A stretch of 43,945 nt of DNA from a virus (IMGVR_UViG_3300031672_000003:1-43945), one strand, 5' to 3'. Positions 26,426 through 35,602 are shown, counted from the stretch's first letter. Translations and numbers: made by a program. Notes: generated by a model not told the origin, from the letters alone.

Positions 26426-26965
26426 ATGGCCCGATGGAAACTTACCGATGCTCACTACCTCCGAGTGCTTGGAATGAAGTGGGAGTACCAAGAGATCGAC
26501 CGCCGCACTGGCCGCCCAAAGCGGACGCAGTTTGAGGTTCCGCTTTACATCAATCCAAAGTACGAGGACGACCTGAAGGCTTTTGGCCAGGGCGACCCGG
26601 ACCCGGAGTTCTGCGATATCATCGTCTCCGATGGCAACAATCCGCAGCCGAAGGATGTCATCTTCATCGGCGATCCCACTCCATGCATGACTCCGCTCGA
26701 CGATGAGGCGAAGGAAATCTCAGCGCGGCTTGAGAAGAGTTGGAACGCGCCGGAGGTTGAGGGGCTCAGCTATGGCCAACGCCTCGAACTCGGCTTCATC
26801 AATCAGATGGCCGAACTCAAGGACAAGGTACAGCAAGCTCCACAAATTGCTGGTCTTGAACAACTGATGGCCTCGATGACTGCAATGATGCAGCAGCAGA
26901 CAGAGATTCTGGCGCGGATGGTTGTGCCAGAATCGAAGGCAGTTGGTGGGAGGCGGCTCACATGA
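26426..26965 (+). CDS. Hypothetical virion-module protein
   Basis: A 179-residue protein beginning RWKLTDAHYLRVLGMKWEYQ, followed by a basic-to-beta segment, IFIGDPTPCMTPLDDEA, and a helical C-terminus (YGQRLELGFINQMAEL, then LEQLMASMTAMMQQQ). It recurs in phages near capsid and tail genes, as far as I recall, without known function. It has no signal peptide, unlike its neighbours. GGAAAG precedes the ATG. The stop overlaps the next ATG. Confidence 0.65.
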   Translation: MARWKLTDAHYLRVLGMKWEYQEIDRRTGRPKRTQFEVPLYINPKYEDDLKAFGQGDPDPEFCDIIVSDGNNPQPKDVIFIGDPTPCMTPLDDEAKEISARLEKSWNAPEVEGLSYGQRLELGFINQMAELKDKVQQAPQIAGLEQLMASMTAMMQQQTEILARMVVPESKAVGGRRLT

Positions 26966-27381
26966 GAAGGCTAACTCTCTCCCTTGCTTTATTACTTAGT
27001 TTCGCAGCCCAAGCCCTCGCACAGCAGGGCCCAATGGGTCCGATCCCAACTACTCAGGCAACTGTTGCACTACCAGCTTCTACTCAGGCCCAGACTAAAC
27101 TAATCGCCGGTATTGCTGGGAAGTCCACCTACATCACCAGCTGGCATATCGTCCCGGCTTCTGGAGCCGTGGTGACTTGGTCATCTGGGACTGGCACAAA
27201 CTGCGGAACAGGTACCACTATATTGGATGGCCCTGATACCTACGGCACTGGCATTACCCTCCAACCCGATGGTTATGGTGTCGGGGCTGGTGCTATTCTC
27301 GTCGCTCCACAGAGCGCTGATGTTTGCTTAACAGTTGGTACTGCTCGGATCGCTGGATCGGTTGGGTATGGGCAGTTCTAA
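26962..27381 (+). CDS. Predicted exported protein
   Basis: A 139-residue protein with a signal peptide (MRRLTLSLALLLSFAAQALA, then QQ). The mature part is Thr/Gly/Ser-rich and beta-like (IAGIAGKSTYITSWHIVP, then GAVVTWSSGTGTNCGTG), with a second Cys in SADVCLTVG that could pair after export. Its content resembles a small virion beta domain. It overlaps its neighbours by a few bases. Confidence 0.7.
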   Translation: MRRLTLSLALLLSFAAQALAQQGPMGPIPTTQATVALPASTQAQTKLIAGIAGKSTYITSWHIVPASGAVVTWSSGTGTNCGTGTTILDGPDTYGTGITLQPDGYGVGAGAILVAPQSADVCLTVGTARIAGSVGYGQF

Positions 27382-27812
27382 TGTCTTCGCAAACTGACTT
27401 GGATCAAGGTGGCACTTCTCGCCAGTTGGTTCGGACCTATATGGGCCCGAGTGTTGGGTGGGTTATGCTCCCTGGTCTGAACCCTATTGCTCGGATCACT
27501 GCTGCTGGGACCTATACTCTTACTCCGGATGTTACGTTGGTCGAAGTCGCTGTGGCAGGGGCGGTAACGATCATACTCCCAACGGCACTTTATCCTACTG
27601 TCCCAGCGGTGACACAGGGGGCACTCTACGCAAAGAAGCCTGTCACCGTCGTTGACATCGGTGGCTTCGCCGCAGCTAACCCAATCATTATCAAGCCTGC
27701 TTCTAACGCAGAGAACATCCTTGGCCTCACGCAAGTATCGATCACCGCGAACTACGGAGGCTTGACCTTGAACCCGAGCAATGAGCAGAAGGGATGGACG
27801 AATCCGCAATGA
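27381..27812 (+). CDS. Hypothetical virion-module protein
   Basis: A 143-residue protein without signal peptide (MSSQTDLDQGGTSRQLVRTY...). TAAGTYTLTPDVTLVEVAVA and AGAVTIILPTALYPTVP suggest repeated beta strands, as in phage head or tail fibre parts. The ATG overlaps the previous TAA by one base, and its TGA overlaps the ATG of the tail-fibre-like gene. The longer frame upstream is not supported. Confidence 0.6.
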   Translation: MSSQTDLDQGGTSRQLVRTYMGPSVGWVMLPGLNPIARITAAGTYTLTPDVTLVEVAVAGAVTIILPTALYPTVPAVTQGALYAKKPVTVVDIGGFAAANPIIIKPASNAENILGLTQVSITANYGGLTLNPSNEQKGWTNPQ

Positions 27813-29902
27813 AACAAATAACCTTAGCTGTTGCTTTATTCATATCATTGTTTGCTACCCTTAACAGTGCGGCGGCACAATGCAATGGCAACTTCGGCGC
27901 CGATTCCGCTTGTGGAACTGTAGGCGGAGGCTTACCTGGGCCTATTCCGTTTTCGTCAATTATTTCAGGCAGCGGAGCAGTTATTGGCTCCGGTACCTCC
28001 ACCATCGGCTGCGCCGCGCCATGGGCCAATACGACTGGAACACTGTTGGGGAATAACTGCGCATTTTCGATCAGCGGTACGACTATCACGGTTCCGACTG
28101 GCGGCTATTTGTTGAAGTTTAATGGACTGAGCGCAATCCAGTTTGGTGCCGATAGCAACGGAGCTTTTTTGCTCGGCGACGAGACGGCCAATTTAGTCGA
28201 AATCGGACCAGCGCCAAACGTCACGAATGTTCCCACTAATCTTTTGATACAGCCGCCCTCCGACGCTGGCACCTTTATCGTTTTCAACGGCACCGACACA
28301 AGTGCGCAAAGTCAGTTGATTATTGGAAATAAGGGCACCGGCACATCGCCAGGCAATTGGGTAATCGGTGAAACAACTGGAACGGGTGGTCAGTGTTATC
28401 CGCTCGATTTTGCCAATGATGTTCCAACCATCGCATTTACGATGACCTGCGATCCGCATTTGCAGATCAAAAACAACATTGGGATTTACGGACGAAACGC
28501 TGCGAATAGCGCCGACATTCTAATGATGAATCTCGACGCCTCCAACATCTTGCAGATCGGCGCCAGCGGGGATGCCTCGATTTCACTTAATAAAGCAACC
28601 AGTCTCGGCAGTCTTTTGACGCTAACGGGCACCGAGGGCAATCAACTTGAATGGACACTCGGCGGCCAAAGCTGGAAAGTCAGCATGGCATCTGGCGGCA
28701 ACTGGTATTTGCTCGACGCCACGAACAGTAAATTTCCGATCAATGTTGGGTTAAACACGCCCGTTGTTCTTAATGTCGGCAACTCGGTAGCGGGCGCGCT
28801 GGCGCTGGCTGGCAATTTTGTTCCTACCGTCACTTATACCGATGCTTTGGGCAGTAGTTCTCTCGGCTGGACTGGGATTTATCTTGCGGGTTCTAGCTCT
28901 GGCGTTGGCGAAGTGGTCGCGCCTTCGGCCGCATCGACCTACACATGGACGCTCCCGGCAGCGACGGACACGATTGCCGGCATAGCGGCGGCGCAAATAC
29001 TGACCAACAAGACGCTTGCGTCATCCACTGATTTGCTTGGTGGCGTAACCGCCGACTTTGGCTCGGATGCCAAGGGCGATGTTTACACAAACAGCGGGTC
29101 TAGCAATGTCATTGAAAGACTTGCTATTGGCTCGACTAACGATTGCCTGATCGTCACCAGCGGCCTGCCTGCTTGGAGTTCGGCTGCTTGTTTGATTAGC
29201 GGCGGTGCGCTCGGCACACCGTCATCTGGCACCGTGACGAACCTCACTGGTACGGCCTCGATCAACATTAACGGTACCGTTGGCGCAACGACGCCAACGA
29301 CGGGAGTATTCACAACGGTCGGGGTCGGCATCACTCCCGTTGCTACCGTTCCATTGCAGTTCAAGGTCGGAACAAATCTTGACGCGGCCTTTGTCAAAAG
29401 TTCCAGTTCAACCCAGGTTGAATTGGCAACTGTCAATGACGCGGACACTGTGCTTGAGCCGTTTCTCATTAACGCTTCGACGCTAACGATAGCGGCACCT
29501 CTTTACTTGACTGGCTTAACTTCCGGCTCCGGTTCTGCCGCGCTTTGTTTGAATGCGACGGGATCGCAAGTCGAGAGCGATACAAGCAGCACAATCTGCG
29601 GCATCAGCGCGCTTCGTTACAAAAATCTAATCGCAGAGATAACGCCAGATCAGGGCGTCGCTGGAATTATGGGGCTGCGCGGGGAGTCCTACACTTACAA
29701 ATCCGACGCTCCTGGCCACGCCAATGATAAAAATATTCACATCAGCCTAATTGCTGATGACATGGCCGCAATGAATCACGCCTGCGCGGAGTATAGCGAC
29801 GCTGGTGTGGAAAACTATATGGATAGATGTTTTGAGGCGTACCAAGTTGCTTTCGATAAGAAGGTGTGGGAGCTTCTGAAACAATTGAAACAACCGCACT
29901 GA
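27809..29902 (+). CDS. Tail-fibre-like protein with signal peptide and S74-like C-terminal domain
   Basis: A 697-residue protein. Residues 1-24 (KQITLAVALFISLFATLNS then AAAQ) form a signal peptide. The long middle is Gly/Ser/Thr/Asn-rich with repeated short beta motifs, typical of trimeric fibres. The C-terminus contains ALRYKNLIAEITPDQGVAG, RGESYTYKSD and HISLIADDMAAM, matching the layout of the Peptidase_S74 intramolecular chaperone of tailspikes and endosialidases, which cleaves itself at a Ser. The expected catalytic Ser was not located with confidence. Codon use is visibly less GC-skewed than in the capsid genes. Start ATG 27809 overlaps the previous stop. Confidence 0.75.
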   Translation: MKQITLAVALFISLFATLNSAAAQCNGNFGADSACGTVGGGLPGPIPFSSIISGSGAVIGSGTSTIGCAAPWANTTGTLLGNNCAFSISGTTITVPTGGYLLKFNGLSAIQFGADSNGAFLLGDETANLVEIGPAPNVTNVPTNLLIQPPSDAGTFIVFNGTDTSAQSQLIIGNKGTGTSPGNWVIGETTGTGGQCYPLDFANDVPTIAFTMTCDPHLQIKNNIGIYGRNAANSADILMMNLDASNILQIGASGDASISLNKATSLGSLLTLTGTEGNQLEWTLGGQSWKVSMASGGNWYLLDATNSKFPINVGLNTPVVLNVGNSVAGALALAGNFVPTVTYTDALGSSSLGWTGIYLAGSSSGVGEVVAPSAASTYTWTLPAATDTIAGIAAAQILTNKTLASSTDLLGGVTADFGSDAKGDVYTNSGSSNVIERLAIGSTNDCLIVTSGLPAWSSAACLISGGALGTPSSGTVTNLTGTASININGTVGATTPTTGVFTTVGVGITPVATVPLQFKVGTNLDAAFVKSSSSTQVELATVNDADTVLEPFLINASTLTIAAPLYLTGLTSGSGSAALCLNATGSQVESDTSSTICGISALRYKNLIAEITPDQGVAGIMGLRGESYTYKSDAPGHANDKNIHISLIADDMAAMNHACAEYSDAGVENYMDRCFEAYQVAFDKKVWELLKQLKQPH

Positions 29903-29923
29903 CACTCGAACAGGGAACATAAA

Positions 29924-30151
29924 ATGAGAGTAGCTATCGTTGTCGCCGCACTGTTGGGTTTGGCTGGCACTGCACAAGCGCAGCAGCAAGTCACGCCGTC
30001 GCAAATGGCGTTGCAAATCGACAATGCCGTGAACGGGCTGGCGCAGTCGGTCGAGGCGTTGCAGGCGCAAGTCAAACAGCGCGACGCCAAGATCAAAGAG
30101 CTTGAGGACAAATACGAGCCGAAGAAGAAGCCCAATGCCGAGCAAAAGTAA
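29924..30151 (+). CDS. Small exported coiled-coil protein
   Basis: A 75-residue protein with a signal peptide (MRVAIVVAALLGLAGTAQA, then QQQ). The mature part is one amphipathic helix (NAVNGLAQSVEALQAQVKQR) with Lys/Glu-rich end (KKKPNAEQK), like a small periplasmic coiled coil. There is no lipobox. It belongs to the exported cassette and directly follows the fibre-like gene, so it may interact with it. Confidence 0.65.
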   Translation: MRVAIVVAALLGLAGTAQAQQQVTPSQMALQIDNAVNGLAQSVEALQAQVKQRDAKIKELEDKYEPKKKPNAEQK

Positions 30152-30287
30152 GCCTCAAGCGAAGTTGATGGCCGCCGCTGCGCACAATCCAAAGTTCGCG
30201 AGGAAGGTCGGTGTCCCACCCATGGTTGCGAAAGAGTTCAACGCTGCCGACGCACGTACAGGTATCTTGAGAAAGAAAAAGAAATGA
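30135..30287 (+). CDS. Small basic protein
   Basis: A 50-residue, very basic protein (MPSKSKPQAKLMAAAAHNPK..., ending RTGILRKKKK) with KVGVPPMVAKEFNAAD in the middle. It overlaps the preceding gene by 17 bases and its stop overlaps the next ATG. Small proteins of this type with 'fakkvGip..va.eF..AD' are common in phages near tail genes; the function is unknown. Confidence 0.6.
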   Translation: MPSKSKPQAKLMAAAAHNPKFARKVGVPPMVAKEFNAADARTGILRKKKK

Positions 30288-30742
30288 CACCTGAGGAAGA
30301 ACTTAAGAGTGACAGTGCGGTCGCCCTATTGCAACGCATTGCGCGCGAGTTGACGACTATTCGCTTGCAGACGACTCAAGTGGTGGGCTACATCCGCGAC
30401 GCCGAATCGGATATGCCAGAGCGCTACCGCCGCTTCGTCAATGCCTTCCACGACGTCCACGATATCAAGTATATGTACGAGGAGCATGGGCAGGACGTGC
30501 CGGAATATGTCCTCAGTGAAATCCGCCGGATGGACGACCGCTATCGGCAGATTCTGAAAGAGCTAAATGCCGAAGGCGGCGCCTTCAACAAAGTCCGCCG
30601 CGCGATGGCCGCTGATCCAGAGAATCGCTACAACCACACCAAGCAGTTAGAGAAACCAAAGGAGAACAAGGATGAGTTCAGGACGGAAAGTGGAGCCGAA
30701 GACGACGCTGATAAACCCTGCGGGGGTGAGTCAGATCGGTGA
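30284..30742 (+). CDS. Hypothetical protein, helical
   Basis: A 152-residue charged, helical protein (SAVALLQRIARELTTIRLQT, DMPERYRRFVNAFHDVHD, EIRRMDDRYRQILKEL). The last part is acidic and low-complexity and overlaps the next gene by 71 bases. No domain is recognised. Position suggests a structural or assembly accessory. Confidence 0.6.
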   Translation: MTPEEELKSDSAVALLQRIARELTTIRLQTTQVVGYIRDAESDMPERYRRFVNAFHDVHDIKYMYEEHGQDVPEYVLSEIRRMDDRYRQILKELNAEGGAFNKVRRAMAADPENRYNHTKQLEKPKENKDEFRTESGAEDDADKPCGGESDR

Positions 30743-30878
30743 GGCTCTCGGTAACCACGCCACCGATACCGGTGACACCGGCTACCGTGGTGATCGGATT
30801 CGGATGGGGCCGGGCTATACTGCGCCGAAGGATGATAGCCGAACCACTCACACTGCGGGGTCGCAGGGAAAGCATTGA
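30672..30878 (+). CDS. Small hypothetical protein with C-terminal QGKH
   Basis: A 68-residue polar, Gly/Thr-rich protein. AAAGGAG upstream of ATG 30672 supports the start, although it lies inside the preceding gene. It ends TAGSQGKH, almost the same as the end of the gene at 31048 (CGTQGKH), and both have a MGPG/EGPG segment before it, suggesting the two are diverged duplicates. Confidence 0.6.
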   Translation: MSSGRKVEPKTTLINPAGVSQIGEALGNHATDTGDTGYRGDRIRMGPGYTAPKDDSRTTHTAGSQGKH

Positions 30879-30880
30879 AC

Positions 30881-31048
30881 ATGGATTGGGATAAGATCGA
30901 ACAACTGCTCAATATCATCGAAGGAACTCTGCCCTCGAAGTTCCCGCAGTTCAGGCACATACACGATGCCGCCTTGGCGGAGATGACGAGGTTGACGACG
31001 AAGGAAGATGCGCCGAAGGCAAAGCTGGTAAGAAAGGAGCTTGAGTAA
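30881..31048 (+). CDS. Small hypothetical protein
   Basis: A 55-residue helical protein (MDWDKIEQLLNIIEGTL..., FPQFRHIHDAALAEMTRL, ending LVRKELE). It starts two bases after the previous stop and its TAA overlaps the next ATG by one base. It lies between the two QGKH-tailed genes. No function is recognised. Confidence 0.6.
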   Translation: MDWDKIEQLLNIIEGTLPSKFPQFRHIHDAALAEMTRLTTKEDAPKAKLVRKELE

Positions 31049-31242
31049 TGGCCAAAGACATCCTTGATATGTTTGGCCCGAATTCGCCGGACAAGCAGAT
31101 GCCCCGCGCTCGTTCTGGCGGGGTGATGGAAAGTAAGGACCTTCCTTACTCCCCTCCGAAGGGGCCAATGGGGCAGATGGAAGAGGGGCCGGGGTTGCAT
31201 CAAGATAACTGCGGGAACTGTGGAACGCAAGGGAAGCATTAA
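31048..31242 (+). CDS. Small hypothetical protein with C-terminal QGKH
   Basis: A 64-residue polar protein (MAKDILDMFGPNSPDKQMPR...) with Gly/Pro/Met-rich middle and CGNCGTQGKH at the end. The CxxC may be redox-active or metal-binding but is isolated. Its end matches that of the protein at 30672. AAGGAG lies upstream of the ATG. The next gene starts directly after the stop. Confidence 0.6.
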   Translation: MAKDILDMFGPNSPDKQMPRARSGGVMESKDLPYSPPKGPMGQMEEGPGLHQDNCGNCGTQGKH

Positions 31243-32439
31243 GTGACCGCGGTCCTTGATATCGCGAACCGGGCACTCCAGCTCGCTGGGACGAGGACGA
31301 ATATGTCCTCGTCCGAGTTCGCCAACAATACTTCCAACGAAGCCATCCAGGCGAACCTCATCATCTACAAGCTTCGGGATGAGTTGAACCGGATGGCACC
31401 ATGGGATTGTGTGGAGAAGTTCGCGAACCTAACTTACATCACCTCTCTCCCAACAACCCCAGAGAACACACCAAACACAAACCTTCCACTGTGGCAACCT
31501 GGGACCCCAGCACCCCCGTGGGCTTACGAGTACCAATACCCCGTCGATTGTATGCGCGCACGTTGGATCATGCCGCAGTATACCTCCCTCGCTGGCGGCA
31601 TCCCAATCTATCCGCCCGGCACCGCGACAGGATCGAGCAATGTTGGCTGGACAGGGCCTCCGCTTAAGTTCAAAGTCAGCACAGACCAATTCTACGCTGC
31701 TACTGCGGCGGCGGTTTCGGCAACGGGGCTTGGTTATGCTGTTGGCGATCTGATCTTCCTCACACAGCCGACTTACACCATCACGCAGTACTACCCTCCC
31801 TTAGAAAGCACCCTGACCCCCGCGACTGTAACGATGAACGTAGGGGCGCCTGCGGTATTGCAAGTGACTGGGATTGGTGTCGGAGGCGCTATCACCACTG
31901 TCGCTGTTGTGAATCAAGTCTTCGGCGAGAACGAATCACCCTCTGGCGCAGCGACGCAGAGTTTGAGTGGGAGCTACTACCAGCCACCCGCGAATCCTGT
32001 CGCGCAAGGGTTCTCCACTGGCGCGAACGGTCAGGTTGGGAACGGAACCGGCGCTACTTTCAACCTAACTATGTCCTCGGTCTCCTCTCCTGCCCCGCAG
32101 CGAGTGCTCCTTTGCAATCAAGAGAACGCCATCCTCTGCTATAACTGCTCCGTTACTGACCCGAATGTGATGGATGCGCTGTTCCAAGATGCTTGGGTCC
32201 ATATCCTCGCGGCGAGGCTATCCTTCCAACTGAACGGGGATAAGGCTCTCGCCAATTCCTTAATCGGTCTCACTAATGAGATGGTAGGGCAGGCGAGGAA
32301 GGCCGATGGAAACGAAGGGATCACAGTGAATGATGTGATGCCGGACTTCTTAAGAGTACGCGGGGGCTCCTCAGGACCCAACTGGGAGTATAGTCCGAAT
32401 ATGAGCTTTGATTGGGGTAGTTTCTACAGCCCGTATTGA
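31243..32439 (+). CDS. Tail adaptor (head-tail joining) protein with inserted beta domain
   Basis: A 398-residue protein. The N-terminal helices (VLDIANRALQLAGTR, EFANNTSNEAIQANLIIYKL, LNRMAPWDC) and the C-terminal helices (DPNVMDALFQDAWVHILAARL, ALANSLIGLTNEMVGQARKA) match the adaptor family that sits under the portal (P22 gp4/T7 gp11-like). Between them, residues about 135-285 form a Gly/Thr-rich beta insertion (GLGYAVGDLIFLTQP and similar units) of the kind found in fibres. The start is GTG 31243, immediately after the previous stop. Confidence 0.8.
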   Translation: MTAVLDIANRALQLAGTRTNMSSSEFANNTSNEAIQANLIIYKLRDELNRMAPWDCVEKFANLTYITSLPTTPENTPNTNLPLWQPGTPAPPWAYEYQYPVDCMRARWIMPQYTSLAGGIPIYPPGTATGSSNVGWTGPPLKFKVSTDQFYAATAAAVSATGLGYAVGDLIFLTQPTYTITQYYPPLESTLTPATVTMNVGAPAVLQVTGIGVGGAITTVAVVNQVFGENESPSGAATQSLSGSYYQPPANPVAQGFSTGANGQVGNGTGATFNLTMSSVSSPAPQRVLLCNQENAILCYNCSVTDPNVMDALFQDAWVHILAARLSFQLNGDKALANSLIGLTNEMVGQARKADGNEGITVNDVMPDFLRVRGGSSGPNWEYSPNMSFDWGSFYSPY

Positions 32440-32446
32440 GGATTAA

Positions 32447-35400
32447 GTGGCGCAGCCATTCATCCAAACATCCTTCGCCAGCGGTGAGTGGGCGCCGAAA
32501 CTGCGCAGTCGCGTCGATGTACAAAAATTCCACGCGGGCGCGGCTCTACTCCGGAATTGGTACGTTGATTACTCCGGTGGTGGCGCTAGCACCCGCCCCG
32601 GCACTCGCTTCATCAACCAATGCAAGTCCCTTGGCGCTAGGCTAATTCCCTTTCAGCCTAGTTCAACCCTGAGCTATGTGCTTGAATTTGGCCAGAACTA
32701 TATTCGCTTCATCTCGAATGGTGCGTACATTCTCGAGAATGCGGTCACTGGAGGCAGCGCCGCGAGTGGAAATGATTTTACAATTGCAAATAGTTACGCT
32801 GCCGGCGATTGGGTCTACGCTAGCGGGTGGGGAGGGTTGACGAACGTCAACGGTCGCTACTTCATCGTTGCGGCTGGGACCGACGCTACGGATGTTATCG
32901 TCACCGATCTCTTTGGCAACGCTGTCACCTTTACTGGAGCCTATACCTCAGGCGGCCAGTTGCAGCGGGTTTATACTATCACCACTCCCTACAACGCTAG
33001 CGATTTATTCCCGAATCCAGCAACGGGAAATCCTGGACTGAAGTGGGTGCAGAATGTAACCTCGCTAATCATATGCCATCCCACTTATCCCTCTGCGATC
33101 CTTACGATCGTCTCAGCGAATGTTTGGACCTATACCGCAATCACCTTCGGTCCAACTGTTCTTGCCCCCACGAGCGTTATTTCAGCCACAACGCTTAACT
33201 CAGGCTCGTGGTACTACGGCTACCTCGTCACAGCGGTTGATAGGAACGGCCAAGAGAGCGTGCCGTCGACACCGACGACGCTGGCAGATTATTTATACCT
33301 AGGCTCAACGCCTGGGTCCAATACGATAGCGTGGCAGGCGAGTCCGGGGGCAGTTAGTTACAACGTCTATAAGGCAGCTCCAAACTATAACGCTACGATT
33401 GTCTCTGGCGCACCGTATGGGTTCGTGGGAAATGTCTCGGCCTTAAGTTTCACCGATGCATATCCAGGGATAGACCCTGACTTTTCACAAACTCCGCCAA
33501 TTGTGCAGAACCCATTCCTCGGCGCGAGTGTTCAGAGCTTGACGTTGGGTACTAATGCAAATTATACCGCTGTCCCGCCTGTAACAATCGCTGTGCCGTC
33601 GAGCGGATTGCAGGCAACAGCGTATGCCACGTTGCAAGTTAATACTTATAGCATAACTCAAACTGCGGTTGCGACTAATGGCAATCCTATTAATCAATTA
33701 ATAACTGGTTATGACGGAGTTGTTTTCGAAATTACGGGGACGACTCTTAGCTTTGGCTGGGAAATCACTTCGGTTTCAATAGTTAACCGTGGAAATATCT
33801 CCTCTGGTTCTGCGCCATCTTCATTCACCTACGGCAATACCAACGTTGGTAGCGGCCAATTTACCTTCAACCAAGATATCATCATCGCAGTTACTTGGGA
33901 CATCGCAGCGCTCGTATTGATACAAGGCGGCTTTGGCTACACTACAGTTCCAGCCGTAACCCTTTCTGGCAGCGCTACTGCAACCGCGTCGCTCGGTTCC
34001 GTCTCCGCTGGCAATCCCGGCGTCCCTAGCTTTGAACAAGAGCGCCTTGTTCTTGCAGCACAACCAGGGGCAATTCAAACCGCAAACCTATCGCAGCCAG
34101 GGAGTTTCTTCAATTTCAACATCTCGAATCCTGCAGAGGATGACGACGCTGTCAGCGCAACGATTATTTCCGAAGAGCTAAACGACATCCGTTCAATGAT
34201 TCCTGTCCCGACAGGATTGATTTTGCTAACAGGGAAAGGCGCTTGGCTCGTTAATGGCGGTGGCGGCATTTCAACGTCGAATCCAATCACCCCTGCGAGC
34301 ATAACTGCAACCCCTCAAGCCTTCAACGGCGCTAACGATCTTCGGCCGCTCAAGATCAACCTCGATGTCCTTTACGGAACCAACAAGGGCAGCTACGTCC
34401 GCGATCTCACCTACAACATCTATGCCAACATCTATACCGGCAGCGATATCTCTGTCCTCTCCAACCATCTCTTCTTCAACTACTACCTCCTCGATTGGGC
34501 TTTGGCAGAGGAACCGTTTAAGACAATATGGGCGATCCGCAATGATGGAACGATGCTATCGCTGGGATTTGTGAAAGAGCAAGACCTTATCGGCTGGGCG
34601 CACCATGATACAAACGGGCAATTCACCTCAGTTTGCTCGGTGATTGAGACGGTGGGAAATGGGAATGTGGTTGATGCGGTTTATGTCATAGTACAGCGGT
34701 TAGTGAACGGCAACACTGTTCAGTATGTTGAGCGGCTTGCGGATCGATTCTTCCCGTACGGCTATGAAGACTCGTGGAGTGTGGACTGTGCGCTACAGAC
34801 CCTGCCACAAGTCTCGCCAACGGGCACGCTTACTGTCACTGGCTCCGGGGCAGTTGGCACAAGTGTCACCTTAACTGACACGGTTGACGCGCCGTTTACT
34901 TCAGGCATGGTTGGCTGGGTTGTCCGGGCTGGCGGGGGCATCTATACTATCACCGCCTACACATCCACCTCTGCTGTCACAGCTACAGTGACTCGCACCC
35001 CGACTCTCCTCAATCCTTACACAGGTGTCCCATATCCCGTCACCACAGGCTACACTATCTGGGAACCGGTCACTACAATAACCGGGTTGATGCAACTGAT
35101 CGGAATGTCCGTTACTGGCACCGCCGATGGATCGGTTGTCCCCTTGACAGTTGTCTCTGCTGGCGGGACAATCACGCTTACGAGTTCTGCCAGCAAAGTG
35201 ACGCTTGGGTTAGCTTTCGTCCCGCAATTGCAAACGCTGCCTCTCGATCTCGGCGAGCCAACGAGTCAGAGCAAGCGGAAGAAGATACCAAGCCTGACTC
35301 TGCGAACAGCAGACACACTCGGGCTGCAAGTGGGTACGACCTTCGCCAACGCCGTGACAGTGAAGGACCTTCAGATCGGAGCGGTACCGAGTCAGAGTAA

Positions 35401-35602
35401 TGGGCCGACAAAGATCGGGGATTTGGTGAACCCTAGCTTGAACCAAAGTGGTCCAACGATCGACGCTTATATAAAGCTCGATCCACTCTGGCAAGAGATT
35501 GGCCAGTTCTGTATTCAGCAGAACCTCCCGTACCCCGCGACTGTACTCGGGGTAATCCCAGAGGTAGAGCTCGGCGATACAAAAAATGCGAGGGCAGGAT
35601 GA
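32447..35602 (+). CDS. Large tail hub/nozzle-type protein
   Basis: A 1051-residue protein, GTG start. The N-terminus (FIQTSFASGEWAPKLRSRVD, then LLRNWYVDYSGGGASTRPGT) is highly characteristic of podovirus tail tubular/nozzle proteins. A fibronectin-type III-like stretch follows near residues 235-330 (YGYLVTAVDRNGQESVPSTP). The C-terminal part contains the long beta-rich platform (PSFEQERLVLAAQPGAIQT, YVERLADRFFP). It should form the tail tube or nozzle below the adaptor. Several glycine/threonine-rich inserts suggest decoration domains. Confidence 0.85.
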   Translation: MAQPFIQTSFASGEWAPKLRSRVDVQKFHAGAALLRNWYVDYSGGGASTRPGTRFINQCKSLGARLIPFQPSSTLSYVLEFGQNYIRFISNGAYILENAVTGGSAASGNDFTIANSYAAGDWVYASGWGGLTNVNGRYFIVAAGTDATDVIVTDLFGNAVTFTGAYTSGGQLQRVYTITTPYNASDLFPNPATGNPGLKWVQNVTSLIICHPTYPSAILTIVSANVWTYTAITFGPTVLAPTSVISATTLNSGSWYYGYLVTAVDRNGQESVPSTPTTLADYLYLGSTPGSNTIAWQASPGAVSYNVYKAAPNYNATIVSGAPYGFVGNVSALSFTDAYPGIDPDFSQTPPIVQNPFLGASVQSLTLGTNANYTAVPPVTIAVPSSGLQATAYATLQVNTYSITQTAVATNGNPINQLITGYDGVVFEITGTTLSFGWEITSVSIVNRGNISSGSAPSSFTYGNTNVGSGQFTFNQDIIIAVTWDIAALVLIQGGFGYTTVPAVTLSGSATATASLGSVSAGNPGVPSFEQERLVLAAQPGAIQTANLSQPGSFFNFNISNPAEDDDAVSATIISEELNDIRSMIPVPTGLILLTGKGAWLVNGGGGISTSNPITPASITATPQAFNGANDLRPLKINLDVLYGTNKGSYVRDLTYNIYANIYTGSDISVLSNHLFFNYYLLDWALAEEPFKTIWAIRNDGTMLSLGFVKEQDLIGWAHHDTNGQFTSVCSVIETVGNGNVVDAVYVIVQRLVNGNTVQYVERLADRFFPYGYEDSWSVDCALQTLPQVSPTGTLTVTGSGAVGTSVTLTDTVDAPFTSGMVGWVVRAGGGIYTITAYTSTSAVTATVTRTPTLLNPYTGVPYPVTTGYTIWEPVTTITGLMQLIGMSVTGTADGSVVPLTVVSAGGTITLTSSASKVTLGLAFVPQLQTLPLDLGEPTSQSKRKKIPSLTLRTADTLGLQVGTTFANAVTVKDLQIGAVPSQSNGPTKIGDLVNPSLNQSGPTIDAYIKLDPLWQEIGQFCIQQNLPYPATVLGVIPEVELGDTKNARAG

